Notes: generated by a model not told the origin, from the letters alone. A stretch of 64,000 nucleotides of DNA from Buchnera aphidicola (Tuberolachnus salignus) (GCF_900016785.1 NZ_LN890285.1:248001-312000), one strand, 5' to 3'; shown: positions 24,660-35,500, counted from the first letter of the stretch. A program made the numbers and translations.

Positions 24660-26435
24660 TTATTTTTTCTTCTGAATATAAGTATTAGATTTTTCAAAAA
24701 ATTTCGAAGAACGTATATTCATACGTTTTGGAACAAGACGACGATATTCTTGAGGTTTTACATGAGGTAACAATTTAATATTAATTAATTTATTTAAAAT
24801 ACGAGTTTTTTCTAATTTTTTTAGAATGTTTAAAGAAAAATTTTTTGGTAATTCTACTGTAGAATAATCAGAAAATAATCGAATATTTCCAATAAAACGA
24901 CTGTTAATATCTCCTTCATTTGCAATAGCACCAACAATATGACGTACTTCAACGCCATCATTTCTTCCTACAAAAATTTTATATACATTCATTATCTGTT
25001 TTTCGCGTTTTGAATTTTTATATGTATGCGAAAAAACTTTTCTTTTGTAAGAAAACTTTCGTCTATCTCCATTAGAGCGAGACAAATTTTTTGAACGTAT
25101 AGGATATGAAATTTTTTCGTCAGGTTTTACAATTAAAAAACGTTCACCTTGGGCCATTTTCAATAAAGCAGCAGCCAATAATTCAAAATTGTCTGTATTA
25201 GAAATTTTTAATTTAGGTAACAATAAACGATATTCTTCTAAATTTGAACTATTGAGTTGTATTTGCAATTTTTCTGAAAATTTTTGTAAACGTCTTTGAC
25301 TAATAATTTCACTTTTTGGTAATTGAACTTCAGGAATATTCATTTTAACTACACGTTCTATATTACGTAATAAACGACGTTCACGATATTCTACAAATAA
25401 TAAAGCACTTCCAGTTCGACCTGCTCGACCTGTACGTCCAATACGATGTACATAAGATTCTGCATCCATAGGAATATCATAATTAATAACTAAACTAATT
25501 CGATCTACATCTAATCCTCTTGCAGCAACATCAGTAGCAATTAAAATATCTAAACGTCCATTTTTTAATCGTTCTAATGTTTGCTCTCTCAAAGTTTGAT
25601 TCATATCACCATTTAATGCTGCACTATTATAACCATTTTTTTCTAATGCTTCAGAAACTTCTAAAGTAGCATTTTTAGTTTTTACAAAAATAATAGTTGC
25701 TGAAAAATCTTCTGATTCTAAAAATCGAATTAAAGCATCTGTTTTGCGACCATGAACTAACCAATAACTTTGTTTAATATCTGGTCGGGTAGTAAAATTT
25801 GATTTTATTTTTATTTCTTTCGGATTTTTCATAAAACGTCTAGAAATACGACGTATTACGTTAGGCATTGTAGCAGAAAACAAAGCAGTTTGATGTTGTT
25901 TAGGTATTTTTGACATAATAGTTTCTACATCTTCTATAAATCCCATACGCAACATTTCGTCTGCTTCATCTAACACTAATCCATGTAAATTCGATAAATT
26001 TAAAGTTCCTCGTTTTAAATGATCTAACAAACGACCTGGAGTTCCTACGACAACTTGAGGACCCTGTTTTAAAGACTTTAATTGTACTTCATATCGTTGT
26101 CCGCCATATAATGCTAATACTTTAATTCCTTTTAAATATTTTGCTAAATCAAAAAAAGATAAAGAAACTTGTACAGCTAATTCTCGAGTTGGTGTTAAAA
26201 CTAGAATTTGAGGTACTTTTTTATTAATAATAACATTATGTAAAAAAGGTAATGCAAATGCAGCAGTTTTTCCACTTCCTGTTTGTGCCATTCCTAATAC
26301 ATCTTTTCCTTCTAAAATTAAAGGAATACATGCTAATTGAATAGGAGAGGGTTTTAAAAACCCTAAATCTTTTAATGCTTCTAATAAATAGCTATTTAAA
26401 TTAAAAGAAGAAAAAGTTTGATAAGTATGAGTCAT
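24660..26435 (-). CDS. deaD: DeaD (CsdA), ATP-dependent RNA helicase
   Basis: 591 residues (E. coli 629). DEAD-box motifs in order: Q motif region [13 protein letters not shown], Walker [38 protein letters not shown], and [11 protein letters not shown]. After the helicase core a C-terminal RNA-binding region [20 protein letters not shown] is kept, which identifies DeaD rather than RhlB or RhlE. It assists large-subunit assembly and RNA turnover at low temperature. It stands next to pnp, as in E. coli without nlpI. The leader is unusual and listed separately. Confidence 0.95.
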   Translation of the reverse strand: MTHTYQTFSSFNLNSYLLEALKDLGFLKPSPIQLACIPLILEGKDVLGMAQTGSGKTAAFALPFLHNVIINKKVPQILVLTPTRELAVQVSLSFFDLAKYLKGIKVLALYGGQRYEVQLKSLKQGPQVVVGTPGRLLDHLKRGTLNLSNLHGLVLDEADEMLRMGFIEDVETIMSKIPKQHQTALFSATMPNVIRRISRRFMKNPKEIKIKSNFTTRPDIKQSYWLVHGRKTDALIRFLESEDFSATIIFVKTKNATLEVSEALEKNGYNSAALNGDMNQTLREQTLERLKNGRLDILIATDVAARGLDVDRISLVINYDIPMDAESYVHRIGRTGRAGRTGSALLFVEYRERRLLRNIERVVKMNIPEVQLPKSEIISQRRLQKFSEKLQIQLNSSNLEEYRLLLPKLKISNTDNFELLAAALLKMAQGERFLIVKPDEKISYPIRSKNLSRSNGDRRKFSYKRKVFSHTYKNSKREKQIMNVYKIFVGRNDGVEVRHIVGAIANEGDINSRFIGNIRLFSDYSTVELPKNFSLNILKKLEKTRILNKLINIKLLPHVKPQEYRRLVPKRMNIRSSKFFEKSNTYIQKKK

Positions 26436-26747
26436 GAAGTTTATGAGCCTCTTTGATAACCATGGCCAGTCTACTGCATAACTCAGAAAAAAAAATTTTA
26501 TATTTTCTTATTATAGAGTTTGAACTGGCTAAAATTAAATAATTTTAAGAAGATATTATTAAAATATCTAAAAAAGTTTCAATAAATTTTTTTTTAAAAA
26601 AAAATATAAATTCTTGAAAAATAATTTAAAATTATATTATACAATAAAATAAGTCAGTAAGATAGTCATGATGAATTTATTCTAAGTATTATTTCCATAA
26701 TACTTAAAACATATAATTTTTATAATAAAAAAATTATCAAAAATTTA
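26436..26747 (-). promoter_or_regulatory. Long 5' region of deaD with a conserved-looking, GC-richer structured segment
   Basis: No gene is seen in this 312-nt interval between deaD and pnp. The 95 nt next to deaD (26436-26530) are clearly richer in G and C than other intergenic DNA here. They contain paired segments GCCAGT/ACTGGC (26465-26470 and 26524-26529) enclosing AACTC/GAGTT (26480-26484 and 26516-26520). A 20-codon upstream ORF begins at 26463 and overlaps the deaD start out of frame, and AGAGG lies 12 nt before the deaD ATG. In E. coli deaD has a long regulated leader, so a retained leader is plausible, but this is inference. Confidence 0.35.
26684..26705 (-). terminator. Hairpin after pnp, probable terminator
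   Basis: Perfect 9-bp inverted repeat AAGTATTAT (26684-26692) and ATAATACTT (26697-26705) with loop TTCC, 43 nt beyond the pnp stop. The following minus-strand sequence is A/U-rich but has no long U run. Confidence 0.45.
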
Positions 26748-28832
26748 TTACACACTTTTCATACTTAAACGTAAACGTCCATTACGATCAATTTCTAAAA
26801 CTTTTACCGAAATCTTTTGGTTTAAACTTAAATAATCTGTAACTTTTTCTATTCTTTTATGACCAATTTGAGAAATATGTACCAATCCTTCTTTTCCAGT
26901 TCCAATAGATACAAAAGCTCCAAATTCTACAATTCGAATTACTCTTCCAGAATAAATTTTTCCAATTTCAATTTCAGCTGTAATTTCTTCAATACGTCGA
27001 ATAGCATGTTTTGCTTTAGATTCAATAGCTGCTGAAATTTTTACAGTGCCATCATCTTGTATTTCTATAACTGTCCCAGTTTCTTCTGTTAACATACGAA
27101 TAACTGCCCCACCTTTTCCTATAACATCTTTAATTTTTTCGGGATTAATCTTAATAATATGTATTCGAGGAGCAAATTTCGAAATATTTCTTCGCGGCAT
27201 ATGAATAGATTTTTCCATAAAATTCAAAATAAAAAATCTTGATTCTTTAGCTTGTAATAAAACTTTTTTTAAAATATTTATAGAAAAATCTGTAATTTTT
27301 ACATCCATTTGTAGTGCAGTTATTCCTTGATAATTTCCAGCTACTTTTAAATCCATATCTCCAAAATAATCTTCTTCTCCTAAAATATCCGATAAAATAA
27401 CATATTTTTCTTTTTCTTTAATTAATCCCATTGCTATACCCGCGACTGATGACTTTATCGGAACTCCAGCATCCATTAAAGACAAAGATGCACCACATAC
27501 AGAAGCCATCGAAGATGATCCATTAGATTCAGTAATTTCAGACACGATTCTAATCGTATATGGAAAATTATCTATTTTTGGCATAACAGCTAATAAGCTC
27601 CGTTTCGCTAATTTACCATGACCAATTTCACGACGTTTTGGAGATCCTACAATACCAATTTCTCCTACAGAATAAGGAGGAAAATTATAATGAAATAAAA
27701 AATTGTCTATCCGATCTCCTAAAAGATCATCTAAATTTTGTGCATCACGTGAAGTTCCCAACGTAGTTGAAACTAAAGCTTGAGTATCTCCGCGTGTAAA
27801 TAAAGCAGAACCATGTACTCGTGATAATAATCCTGTTTTTACATTTAAAGAACGCACCATATCAAAATTTCTTCCATCTATTCTCCAATTCTCTTTTAAA
27901 ATTTTTTTTCGAAAAATATTTCTTTCAATTAAAAAAAAATATTCTTCTATTTCATAAATGCTTACATCTTCTAATTCTAAATTACAATATTCTATTAAAT
28001 TTTCTTTAATTTCTTGTAATTTTTTTTCTCTATCTAATTTTACATGTATTAAATAAGCTTTTTTTATAGAATCTTTCAAAAAATTTAACATAAATTTATA
28101 TAACTTAGAATTGTAATTTAAAATAGAAAGATAATTATTTTTTTTTATTATAGATGTTTTTTTTGAAAATTGTACTATATTATCTAATAATAAATTTTGT
28201 TGTTGATGTCCAAAAGAAATTGCTTTCAAAATTTTTTCTTCAGTTAAAATTTTAGCTTCTGCTTCTATCATTAAAATAGTTTTTTTAGTTCCAGATATAA
28301 TTAAATCTAAAGCACTATTTTTCATATTTTCTGTTGTAGGATTTAAAACAAATTTTTTATTAATATATCCAACACGCGCTACTCCAATCGGTCCTAAAAA
28401 AGGAAAATCAGAAATGTTTAAAGCAGCAGAAGTTCCAATTAAAGAAATAACGTCAGGATTAATATCGGGATTTAAAGAAATTAAAGTAATAATGATTTGT
28501 ATTTCACATAACAAACCTTTGGGAAACAAAGGACGTAATGGTCTATCAATCAAACGCGCGATTAAAATTTCATTTTCACTTGGACGCCCTTCTCGACGGA
28601 AAAAACCTCCTGGTATACGACCTGCCGCATATGTTCGTTCTTGATAATTAATAGTTAAAGGAAAAAATTTTTGATGATTTTGTTTAATTTTTTTCCCAAC
28701 TACTGTAACTAAAACTGTTGTATCATCCATACTTGCTAAAATAGATGTTGTTGCTTGACGTGCAATAACTCCTGTTTCTAAAGTAATAATATTTTTACCA
28801 TATAAAAATTTATGTGTAATTGGGTTTAGCAA
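26748..28832 (-). CDS. pnp: Polynucleotide phosphorylase
   Basis: 694 residues (E. coli 711). Two RNase PH domains ([40 protein letters not shown]; second with [17 protein letters not shown] and the catalytic [16 protein letters not shown]), then a KH domain with [17 protein letters not shown] and an S1 domain with [15 protein letters not shown]. The short acidic tail after S1 is missing. It degrades RNA from the 3' end using phosphate. rne, the degradosome scaffold in E. coli, is not found in its usual place beside rluC. Confidence 0.97.
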   Translation of the reverse strand: MLNPITHKFLYGKNIITLETGVIARQATTSILASMDDTTVLVTVVGKKIKQNHQKFFPLTINYQERTYAAGRIPGGFFRREGRPSENEILIARLIDRPLRPLFPKGLLCEIQIIITLISLNPDINPDVISLIGTSAALNISDFPFLGPIGVARVGYINKKFVLNPTTENMKNSALDLIISGTKKTILMIEAEAKILTEEKILKAISFGHQQQNLLLDNIVQFSKKTSIIKKNNYLSILNYNSKLYKFMLNFLKDSIKKAYLIHVKLDREKKLQEIKENLIEYCNLELEDVSIYEIEEYFFLIERNIFRKKILKENWRIDGRNFDMVRSLNVKTGLLSRVHGSALFTRGDTQALVSTTLGTSRDAQNLDDLLGDRIDNFLFHYNFPPYSVGEIGIVGSPKRREIGHGKLAKRSLLAVMPKIDNFPYTIRIVSEITESNGSSSMASVCGASLSLMDAGVPIKSSVAGIAMGLIKEKEKYVILSDILGEEDYFGDMDLKVAGNYQGITALQMDVKITDFSINILKKVLLQAKESRFFILNFMEKSIHMPRRNISKFAPRIHIIKINPEKIKDVIGKGGAVIRMLTEETGTVIEIQDDGTVKISAAIESKAKHAIRRIEEITAEIEIGKIYSGRVIRIVEFGAFVSIGTGKEGLVHISQIGHKRIEKVTDYLSLNQKISVKVLEIDRNGRLRLSMKSV

Positions 28833-29003
28833 AATTAGATCCTTTCAACAAAATGAAATAACTATTTAAATATATTTTTTTATAAAAAATTAAAAATATA
28901 TGGAATAAATTATGATTTTGAATAAAAAATATATAATTAATATATATTTATATAAAAAGAAAAAATACATCACAATATTTTTAAAATATATTTAAAAATT
29001 TCC

Positions 29004-29026
29004 GAAAAGAGCTTATAGCTCTTTTC
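29004..29026 (-). terminator. Terminator after rpsO
   Basis: Perfect 10-bp stem GAAAAGAGCT/AGCTCTTTTC with loop TAT, 65 nt past the rpsO stop, followed on the minus strand by GGAAATTTTTAAATA. E. coli also has an attenuating terminator between rpsO and pnp. Confidence 0.7.
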
Positions 29027-29090
29027 TGAAAAAATATTTTTAAACATTAATAATACATTTTTCATTTTTATAAAATTCGATTTATTTTTT

Positions 29091-29321
29091 TTAATAACGC
29101 AAACCTAAATTTTTTATTAAATTTGAATAAGTTAAATAATCTTTTTTTTTTAAATAATTTAATAATTTTCGACGTATTGATACCATTTTTAAAAGACCTC
29201 TACGACTACTATGATCTTTTTTATGTGTTATAAAATGAGAATGTAAAAAATTAATTTTTTTAGTTAACAAAGAAATTTGAAAATTCGATGTACCACTTTT
29301 ATTTTTAAAAATTTTATTCAT
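29091..29321 (-). CDS. rpsO: 30S ribosomal protein S15, N-terminally shortened
   Basis: 76 residues against 89 in E. coli. The body is normal: [40 protein letters not shown] and the end LIKNLGLRY. The first helix (E. coli STEATAKIVSEFGRD) has no counterpart; only [15 protein letters not shown] precedes the core. Twelve codons upstream of the ATG the frame meets a TAA, and no ATG, GTG or TTG lies in between apart from TTA/ATA/ATT codons, so a longer product would need a rare start. S15 binds 16S rRNA h20-h22. AGG precedes the ATG. Confidence 0.92.
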   Translation of the reverse strand: MNKIFKNKSGTSNFQISLLTKKINFLHSHFITHKKDHSSRRGLLKMVSIRRKLLNYLKKKDYLTYSNLIKNLGLRY

Positions 29322-29413
29322 AATAAAAGAACCTATTAATATTTTAAAAAATTTTGTTTAATTATATAATAAAAAATTTTTTTTAAAAAAAATCTATTTT
29401 TTAAAAAATATTT

Positions 29414-30355
29414 TTAAATTAATACGTGAGATAATACACGATCAACAATCAAAGTATTATTAATTTTAATTTTTCCCATCCCTATAAAATCTTGTGTATT
29501 TTTTTGTAATACTTGAACTAATCCTATTTCCTTTTTTTTTTTTAAAAAAATAATTTTTCCATTTTTAAAAAAAAAAACTTCTTTTTCATTTAAATATATT
29601 TTTGGATATTCTGTTACTAAAGAATGTAAAGGTAACAAATATTTTTTTATATTTTGAGAAAAATTGGAAATTTTTTGAAATTTTGTATTATATTTTTTAA
29701 TATAAATTTGTGATAAAGTTGTTAAATTAGAAATGTTATAAGGACCAACAGATAAACGACGCAAATAAACTACATGAGCACCACATCCCAAATTTTTTCC
29801 TATATCTTCTATCAAACTTCGAATATATGTACCTTTAGAACATATAATTTTTAATTCTAAAAATTCATATAAATATTGCAAACAAACAATTTTATAAATT
29901 TTTAAAATGCGTTTTTTTCGATTAATAATAATACCTTTTCTTGCATATTTATATAATGGAATACCTTGAAATTTTATCGCAGAATACATAGATGGAATTT
30001 GTTGTATAATACCATGAAATTTTTTTAAAATTTGTATAATTTTTTCTAATTTAATATTTACTTTTTTTTTATTTGTACAAATTCCCGAAATATCACCTGT
30101 AGAAGTGTTTTCACCAAGTTGAGCAATTACATGATATTTTTTTTTTGAATGTAATAAATATTTTGAAAATTTTGTAGCTCTTCCAAAACATATAGGTAAC
30201 ATACCAGTAGCTAAAGGATCTAAAGATCCTATATGTCCTGCTTTTTTAACTGAAAAAATAGACTTAACATGTTGTAAAATTGTATTAGAAGACAAACCTT
30301 TAGGTTTATCTAATAATAATAATCCATCTATGTTAGAATATTTATTAAATTTCAT
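29414..30355 (-). CDS. truB: tRNA pseudouridine-55 synthase TruB
   Basis: 313 residues (E. coli 314). GLLLLDKPKGLSSN and the catalytic-aspartate motif GHIGSLDPLATGMLPICFG, then QLGENTSTGDISG, IPSMYSAIKFQGIPLYKYAR and CSKGTYIRSLIEDIGKNLG are family-specific. It forms pseudouridine 55 in the T loop of tRNAs. Member of the nusA-infB-rbfA-truB-rpsO-pnp order. Confidence 0.96.
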   Translation of the reverse strand: MKFNKYSNIDGLLLLDKPKGLSSNTILQHVKSIFSVKKAGHIGSLDPLATGMLPICFGRATKFSKYLLHSKKKYHVIAQLGENTSTGDISGICTNKKKVNIKLEKIIQILKKFHGIIQQIPSMYSAIKFQGIPLYKYARKGIIINRKKRILKIYKIVCLQYLYEFLELKIICSKGTYIRSLIEDIGKNLGCGAHVVYLRRLSVGPYNISNLTTLSQIYIKKYNTKFQKISNFSQNIKKYLLPLHSLVTEYPKIYLNEKEVFFFKNGKIIFLKKKKEIGLVQVLQKNTQDFIGMGKIKINNTLIVDRVLSHVLI

Positions 30356-30400
30356 AAAAAAACCTTTTTTATTTAAAAAATTTTCAAATAAAATATTTTT

Positions 30401-30751
30401 TTATTTTTTTTTCAATATTAAAGAAATTTTTTCGCCTTCTAAAAAAGATGAATCATGAAAAAAAAATAATTTTGGTAAAATACGTAATGAAATTCTTTTA
30501 CCTAAAAGAAAACTAATAAAACCTGATGCATTTTGTAAGATTTTTAAATATTGAGAAATTTTTTTTTTATTTTGTAAAGACCATAAAATAATAAACACTT
30601 TTCCATATTTAAAATCACGTGATACAGAAACATTAGTAATAGTTCCTTTATGAAACAAACGTGGATCATGTATATTATGATATAATATATAAGATAATTC
30701 TTTTTGAAAACAATGACCTAATCGTTCCGCACGATTAAAATTTTTTAACAT
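30401..30751 (-). CDS. rbfA: Ribosome-binding factor A
   Basis: 116 residues from the ATG at 30751; the frame is open 18 codons further, but MLKNFNRAERLGHCFQKELS matches E. coli [20 protein letters not shown] and AGG lies 6 nt upstream. HDPRLFHKGTITNVSVSRDF, QNASGFISFLLGKRISLRIL and PKLFFFHDSSFLEGEKIS confirm the KH-type fold. About 17 disordered C-terminal residues are missing compared with E. coli (133). It matures the 5' end of 16S rRNA in 30S assembly. Confidence 0.93.
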   Translation of the reverse strand: MLKNFNRAERLGHCFQKELSYILYHNIHDPRLFHKGTITNVSVSRDFKYGKVFIILWSLQNKKKISQYLKILQNASGFISFLLGKRISLRILPKLFFFHDSSFLEGEKISLILKKK

Positions 30752-30832
30752 AACATAACCTATACAAAGATATATATAAAAAATAAATTTTCTGAAAAAT
30801 AACAAATTTTTTATATATTTTTGAAAAAAAAT

Positions 30833-32902
30833 TTAAGACAAAATTTTAAATACTTCAATTTGATCTCCAATTTGTATTGAATGATAATTTTTAATTCCTA
30901 TACCACATTCAATATTTGTTCTTACTTCTAATACATCTTCTTTAAAACGTCGTAAAGATTCTAAAACACCTTCATAAATTACTACATTATTTCTTAAAAT
31001 TCGTATTGGATTTGTTTTTTTTATTAAACCATTAATAACAATACAACCAGCTATTAATCCAAATTTAGGAGATTTAAAAATACTACGCACTTCAGCTAGT
31101 CCAATAATTTCTTGTTTTTTAATTGGTGTAGATAATCCTTTTAAACATAATTTTATATCATCTAATAAATTGTAAATAATTGAATAATATCTTAAATCTA
31201 ATTTTTCAATTTCAATTATTCTCTTTGCTGTTAAATCAGCTCGGACATTAAATCCAATTAAAATAGAACGAGTATTTATACTTAAAGAAACATCAGTTTC
31301 TGTAATTGCCCCAATTCCTGAAGATAAAATATTTACTTCAAAAGCGGTATGAGTAAGATTAGAGATAGAATCTAAAATTGCTTCTAAAGAACCATATGTA
31401 TCTGCTTTTAAAACAATATTTAAGATTTTATTAGTATCTTTTTTCAAATTTTGAAATAAATTCTCAATGTTTTTTTGTTTTTTGCTTAAAAATTCTTTTT
31501 CACGTAATTTAAATTTTCTATAGATAGAAACTTCACGAGCTTTTTTTTCATTTTTTACAACAATTAATTTTTCCCCAGTTCGAGGTAATCCAGATAGTCC
31601 ATAAATTAAAACTGGCATAGAAGGACTAGCTTTAGTAATTTCTTGTCGATTTTCATTATGTATTACTCTAATTTTTCCATATTCCATTCCACAAATACAA
31701 ACATCACCTTTTTTTAAACAACCCTCTAAAATAATTATAGATACAGTCGGTCCATAACCTTTATCTAAAAAAGATTCAATTACTACACCAGTAGCCATAC
31801 CTTCATAATCAGATTTTAACTCTAACATTTCTGCTTGTAATAATATTGCTTGTAATAAATTTTTTAATCCTTTTCCAGTTTTAGCTGAAACTGGAATGAA
31901 CATAGTTTCACCACCAAAATCTTCTGAAATTATTTCATATTTAAGTAAATCTTTTTTAATATGATTAATATTATTTTCTGATTTATCGATTTTATTAATT
32001 GCAACTATAATCGGAACTTTTGCTAAAAAAGCATGTTTAATAGCTTCTATAGTTTGAGGCATAACACCATCATCAACTGCGATGACTAATATAATTATAT
32101 CTGTAATTTGAGCTCCTCTAGCTCTCATAGCTGTAAATGCGGAATGTCCGGGAGTATCAATAAAAATTATTTTACCATTTTTTGTAAATACAGAATAAGC
32201 TCCAATATGTTGAGTAATACCTCCAAATTCTTGATTAACTACTTTAGTAGAACAAATTTTATCTAATAAAGAAGTTTTTCCATGATCAACATGACCCATA
32301 ATTGTTACAATTGGCGCTCTTGGTAAAATTTTCTGAATATGATTTATATTACGATTTTTTAATAATAAAAATTCTGTTTTATTATCTAAATGTAAAATAA
32401 CTTTATATCCCATTTCTTCCGAAATTAATTGAGCTGTTTCTTGATCTAAAATATCATTTGAAATATTATTTAATTCTAATTGAGTTATAATTTCTACTAC
32501 TTTATTTTTTTTTACGGACATTCGATTTGCTAATTCAGAAATTGTAATCAAAAAACCTATATGTATAGTTTTATAAATATTTTTTTTTGGTTTTTTAAAC
32601 TTTTGTCGTAAAGAAGAATTTAGTAATATATTTTTTTTAGAATTTTTTCGAGCATAAAAAAGTTTTAAATCTTCTTTTACTAAATATTTTTTATCATTTT
32701 TTTTATGATATTTACGAAATTTTAAATTTTTTAAATTTTTTATCGAATTTCGTCTTTTTATATCATTATTTTTTTCTTTTACATGGGAAATTTTAGTAAT
32801 AATAGTTTTATTTTTTAAAAAATCTTTTTTATTTTTAGATTTTTTTTTTTTTTTTTCTTTAATATTTTTTATGCTATTAGACATTTTATCTTTTAACGCC
32901 AC
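30833..32902 (-). CDS. infB: Translation initiation factor IF-2, with reduced N-terminal region
   Basis: 689 residues (E. coli 890). The GTPase core has GHVDHGKTSLLD, GGITQHIGAYSV, DTPGHSAFTAMRARGAQ and NKIDKSENN; the C-terminal domains end with GDQIEVFKI. N-terminal to it only a lysine-rich linker and one IF2_N-type domain (ISELANRMSVKKNKVVEI) remain; the first E. coli domains are gone. The start is GTG at 32902 behind a strong AAGGAG; the ATG at 32884 lacks such a site. It delivers fMet-tRNA to the 30S subunit. Codons 15-20 include a 17-A homopolymer. Confidence 0.95.
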   Translation of the reverse strand: MALKDKMSNSIKNIKEKKKKKSKNKKDFLKNKTIITKISHVKEKNNDIKRRNSIKNLKNLKFRKYHKKNDKKYLVKEDLKLFYARKNSKKNILLNSSLRQKFKKPKKNIYKTIHIGFLITISELANRMSVKKNKVVEIITQLELNNISNDILDQETAQLISEEMGYKVILHLDNKTEFLLLKNRNINHIQKILPRAPIVTIMGHVDHGKTSLLDKICSTKVVNQEFGGITQHIGAYSVFTKNGKIIFIDTPGHSAFTAMRARGAQITDIIILVIAVDDGVMPQTIEAIKHAFLAKVPIIVAINKIDKSENNINHIKKDLLKYEIISEDFGGETMFIPVSAKTGKGLKNLLQAILLQAEMLELKSDYEGMATGVVIESFLDKGYGPTVSIIILEGCLKKGDVCICGMEYGKIRVIHNENRQEITKASPSMPVLIYGLSGLPRTGEKLIVVKNEKKAREVSIYRKFKLREKEFLSKKQKNIENLFQNLKKDTNKILNIVLKADTYGSLEAILDSISNLTHTAFEVNILSSGIGAITETDVSLSINTRSILIGFNVRADLTAKRIIEIEKLDLRYYSIIYNLLDDIKLCLKGLSTPIKKQEIIGLAEVRSIFKSPKFGLIAGCIVINGLIKKTNPIRILRNNVVIYEGVLESLRRFKEDVLEVRTNIECGIGIKNYHSIQIGDQIEVFKILS
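32840..32856 (-). repeat. A17 homopolymer near the start of infB
   Basis: Seventeen T on the plus strand, that is, A17 in the infB message, encode lysines at about codons 16-20. The longest homopolymer I noticed in a coding region of this window. The frame is intact as given, so any slippage would put transcripts out of frame. Confidence 0.95.
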
Positions 32903-33382
32903 ATAATCTCCTTAATATAAACAATATTTTTTAAAAAAATTTTTTGAATTATAATATTGTATTTTTATTATTTTTAATGAATTATTTTTTTTAAAAAAAG
33001 AAATTATAATATATTTAAAAAATATAATTTGTAAAAAATTATAATTTTATGTTATTATTAAATAATTTTAATTAAATTAATTTTTTTAAAATTTTTTGAA
33101 AATTATCTTTAAAATATTTTTTTTAAATAAATTTTAATTTATGTAATTATTTATTTTTTTACATTTAAATAAATAACATGATATTATGTTTTATTAATAC
33201 TATTATAAATTTTTATAAAATAAATAAACATTATCAAACTTTATAAAAAAATTATTATTTATTTTTATATTTATTTTAAAAATGTTTTTAAAATATTTAA
33301 TTTTTATATCAAATTCTTTATTTAAAAAATAAAATTTTTTTAATTAATTTTAAATTTATTATGAAATATATTTTTAAAAAAT
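32903..33382. other. 480-nt gene-free gap between nusA and infB
   Basis: Almost pure A/T with many short A and T runs and no open frame of note. In E. coli nusA and infB are separated by only a few tens of bases in one operon, so this gap is unusual. Near its infB end it must hold at least the AAGGAG site; an added promoter or transcript-processing site is possible, but I cannot place one. Confidence 0.6.
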
Positions 33383-34639
33383 TTATTTATTATTTTTTAA
33401 TAAAAAATTTTGTGATTTTAAACATAATTTTTCTAAAATATTTTTTGAAAGTCCTGATAATATTGAAAATTTTTTTATATCAATTTTTGATAATTTTTGA
33501 AAAGAATCAATATTTAATTTTTTTAAAATTTTAAATATAATAGAATCTATTTTTAAAATTTTTTGAAAATTATAAATAAAAGTTTTTTTTTTTTTTATTA
33601 TTTTTTTTAATTCTTCTATAGTCATTACATTTAATTCCCATCCCGTTAATTGAGAAGCTAATCTTACATTTTGTCCATTTCTTCCAATTGCTTGTGCTAA
33701 ATTTAAAATCTCTACAGCAATATTAACAATATGTTTCTTATTATCAAATATGATCGATGTAACTTCTGCAGGTAGCATAGAATTTATAATAAATTTAGAT
33801 AAATCTTTATCCCATAAAATAACATCAATACGTTCACCACACAATTCATTTGAAATAGCTTGAACTCGAGCCCCTCTCATTCCAACACAAGCTCCTACAG
33901 GATCAATATTTTTATCTGTAGTTTGAACAGCAATTTTTGAACGAGAACCCGGATCTCGTGCAACAGATTTAATAATAATTAAAGAATCATTAATTTCTGG
34001 TACTTCTAGACGAAACAATTCAATAAGCATTTCTATCTTGGATCTACTAATAAAAAGTTGAGATTTCCATATTTCAGATCGAATTTCATATAATACACCT
34101 CTTACACGATCACCTAATCTAAAATTTTCTCTAGGTAACATTTCTTCTTTTAAAATAATACCATCAATATTTTTTCCCAAATCTAACAAAACATAATCTC
34201 GATTAATTTTTTTCACAATACCAATAATAATACATCCCTTTTTTTTTTTAAATTTTTCCATAATCATTATTCTTTCAGCTTCTCTCACTTTTTGTACAAT
34301 AACTTGTTTAGCAGTTTGTGTAGCTACTCGATCAAATTTAACCGAAGAAATACAATCTTCTATATATTCATTAATTTGAATGTATTTATTATCAAATTTT
34401 GCTGCTTCTAATGTAATTTCTTTCATCGGATATAAAACATCATATACTACTAACCAACGACGATAAGTTTTAAAAGTACCATTTTTTCTATTAATATGAA
34501 CCCTAATTTCAATATCCTTATCATATTTTTTTTTTGTTGCTGTTGCTAATGCACTCTCTAAAGCATCAAAAATTTTTTCTCTTGGAAGAGATTTTTCATT
34601 AGCAACTAATTCAACTACAGTCAAAATTTCTTTTTTCAT
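33383..34639 (-). CDS. nusA: Transcription factor NusA, lacking the last acidic repeat
   Basis: 418 residues (E. coli 495). The polymerase-binding N-terminal domain ([20 protein letters not shown]), the S1 domain ([20 protein letters not shown]) and both KH domains ([40 protein letters not shown]) are complete. Only one C-terminal helical repeat ([20 protein letters not shown]) remains; AR2, which binds the alpha subunit C-terminal domain in E. coli, is missing. It modulates pausing and termination. rimP and metY, upstream in E. coli, are not present. Confidence 0.96.
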   Translation of the reverse strand: MKKEILTVVELVANEKSLPREKIFDALESALATATKKKYDKDIEIRVHINRKNGTFKTYRRWLVVYDVLYPMKEITLEAAKFDNKYIQINEYIEDCISSVKFDRVATQTAKQVIVQKVREAERIMIMEKFKKKKGCIIIGIVKKINRDYVLLDLGKNIDGIILKEEMLPRENFRLGDRVRGVLYEIRSEIWKSQLFISRSKIEMLIELFRLEVPEINDSLIIIKSVARDPGSRSKIAVQTTDKNIDPVGACVGMRGARVQAISNELCGERIDVILWDKDLSKFIINSMLPAEVTSIIFDNKKHIVNIAVEILNLAQAIGRNGQNVRLASQLTGWELNVMTIEELKKIIKKKKTFIYNFQKILKIDSIIFKILKKLNIDSFQKLSKIDIKKFSILSGLSKNILEKLCLKSQNFLLKNNK

Positions 34640-34897
34640 TATTATTATCCTTAATCCAGACTGTGTATTCTAAAAAAAACAATAATAATTTACATATATT
34701 TTTTATATATGTTTAAACTAATTTTTTTAAAAATAAAATACTATAAAAAATATAACATATAAAAAAATTTTCAAAATAAATAAATATTATATTTTTTTTA
34801 TAAAAAAAAATCTTTTTAAAAATTATATTTGTTTTTAAAAAATACATCATATTTTATAAAAATTTTTGATTTTGTATATATTAAATATAAACAAAAT

Positions 34898-34988
34898 TAC
34901 TGAAGACGGGACTCGAACCCGTATGTTTGATATTTTTACAAACGCTATCCCCTCAAGATAGTGTGTTTACCAATTTCACCACTTCAGT
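34898..34988 (-). tRNA. leuU: tRNA-Leu (anticodon GAG)
   Basis: Class II tRNA with a 7-bp acceptor stem ACTGAAG/CTTCAGT, anticodon stem CTATC/GATAG enclosing TTGAGGG (anticodon GAG), a long variable arm, and T loop GGTTCGAGTCC. The position between secG and nusA is that of E. coli leuU. CCA is not encoded. Confidence 0.95.
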
Positions 34989-35139
34989 ATATTTTCTCTT
35001 TACTTACATTAAAATATTAACGAATAAATAATTTTAAAATTATTAAAAAATTTTTTATTTTTATGATAAAAACATAATTTATTATATCTTATAATAGACT
35101 GACATAAAAAACATTTTTTAAAAAATATATTTTTTAATA

Positions 35140-35373
35140 TTATTTTTTTATGTAATTTAAATTACATAATACAATACATAAAATAAAAAATAATATTGCA
35201 CACATAATTGTAATTTTTACAATATGTTTTTCAGTTATAATTTTACTTAAAAAAGGTGAAGAAGTTTCCCATACATTTGCAATTGAATCTGATCCTTCAG
35301 TAGGTTGCACCATAATTAAAAAAATTAAAAAAAAAGAAACAAGAAAAAAAAACCATAAAATGCACGAAAACAT
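35140..35373 (-). CDS. secG: SecG, translocon subunit
   Basis: 77 residues (E. coli 110). Two membrane segments (residues about 3-21 and 53-71) flank a short loop; the first ends LIFLIMVQPTEGSDSIANVW, matching VGLIMLQQGKGADMGASFG, and the second ends LFFILCIVLCNLNYIKK, matching LFFIISLVLGNINSNK. The glycine-rich loop is shortened and the long C-terminal tail is absent. It assists the SecYEG inner-membrane export channel. Upstream of tRNA-Leu(GAG), as in E. coli. Confidence 0.92.
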   Translation of the reverse strand: MFSCILWFFFLVSFFLIFLIMVQPTEGSDSIANVWETSSPFLSKIITEKHIVKITIMCAILFFILCIVLCNLNYIKK

Positions 35374-35500
35374 ATTTATTTCCTATCATTATATAATCTT
35401 AAAAATAACATTATTTTTTTTTAAAAAAAACATACATTAAAAAATTTAAAATATTTATTTCATATATTCTTTTAAAAAATTATATTTTATATAAAATAAA

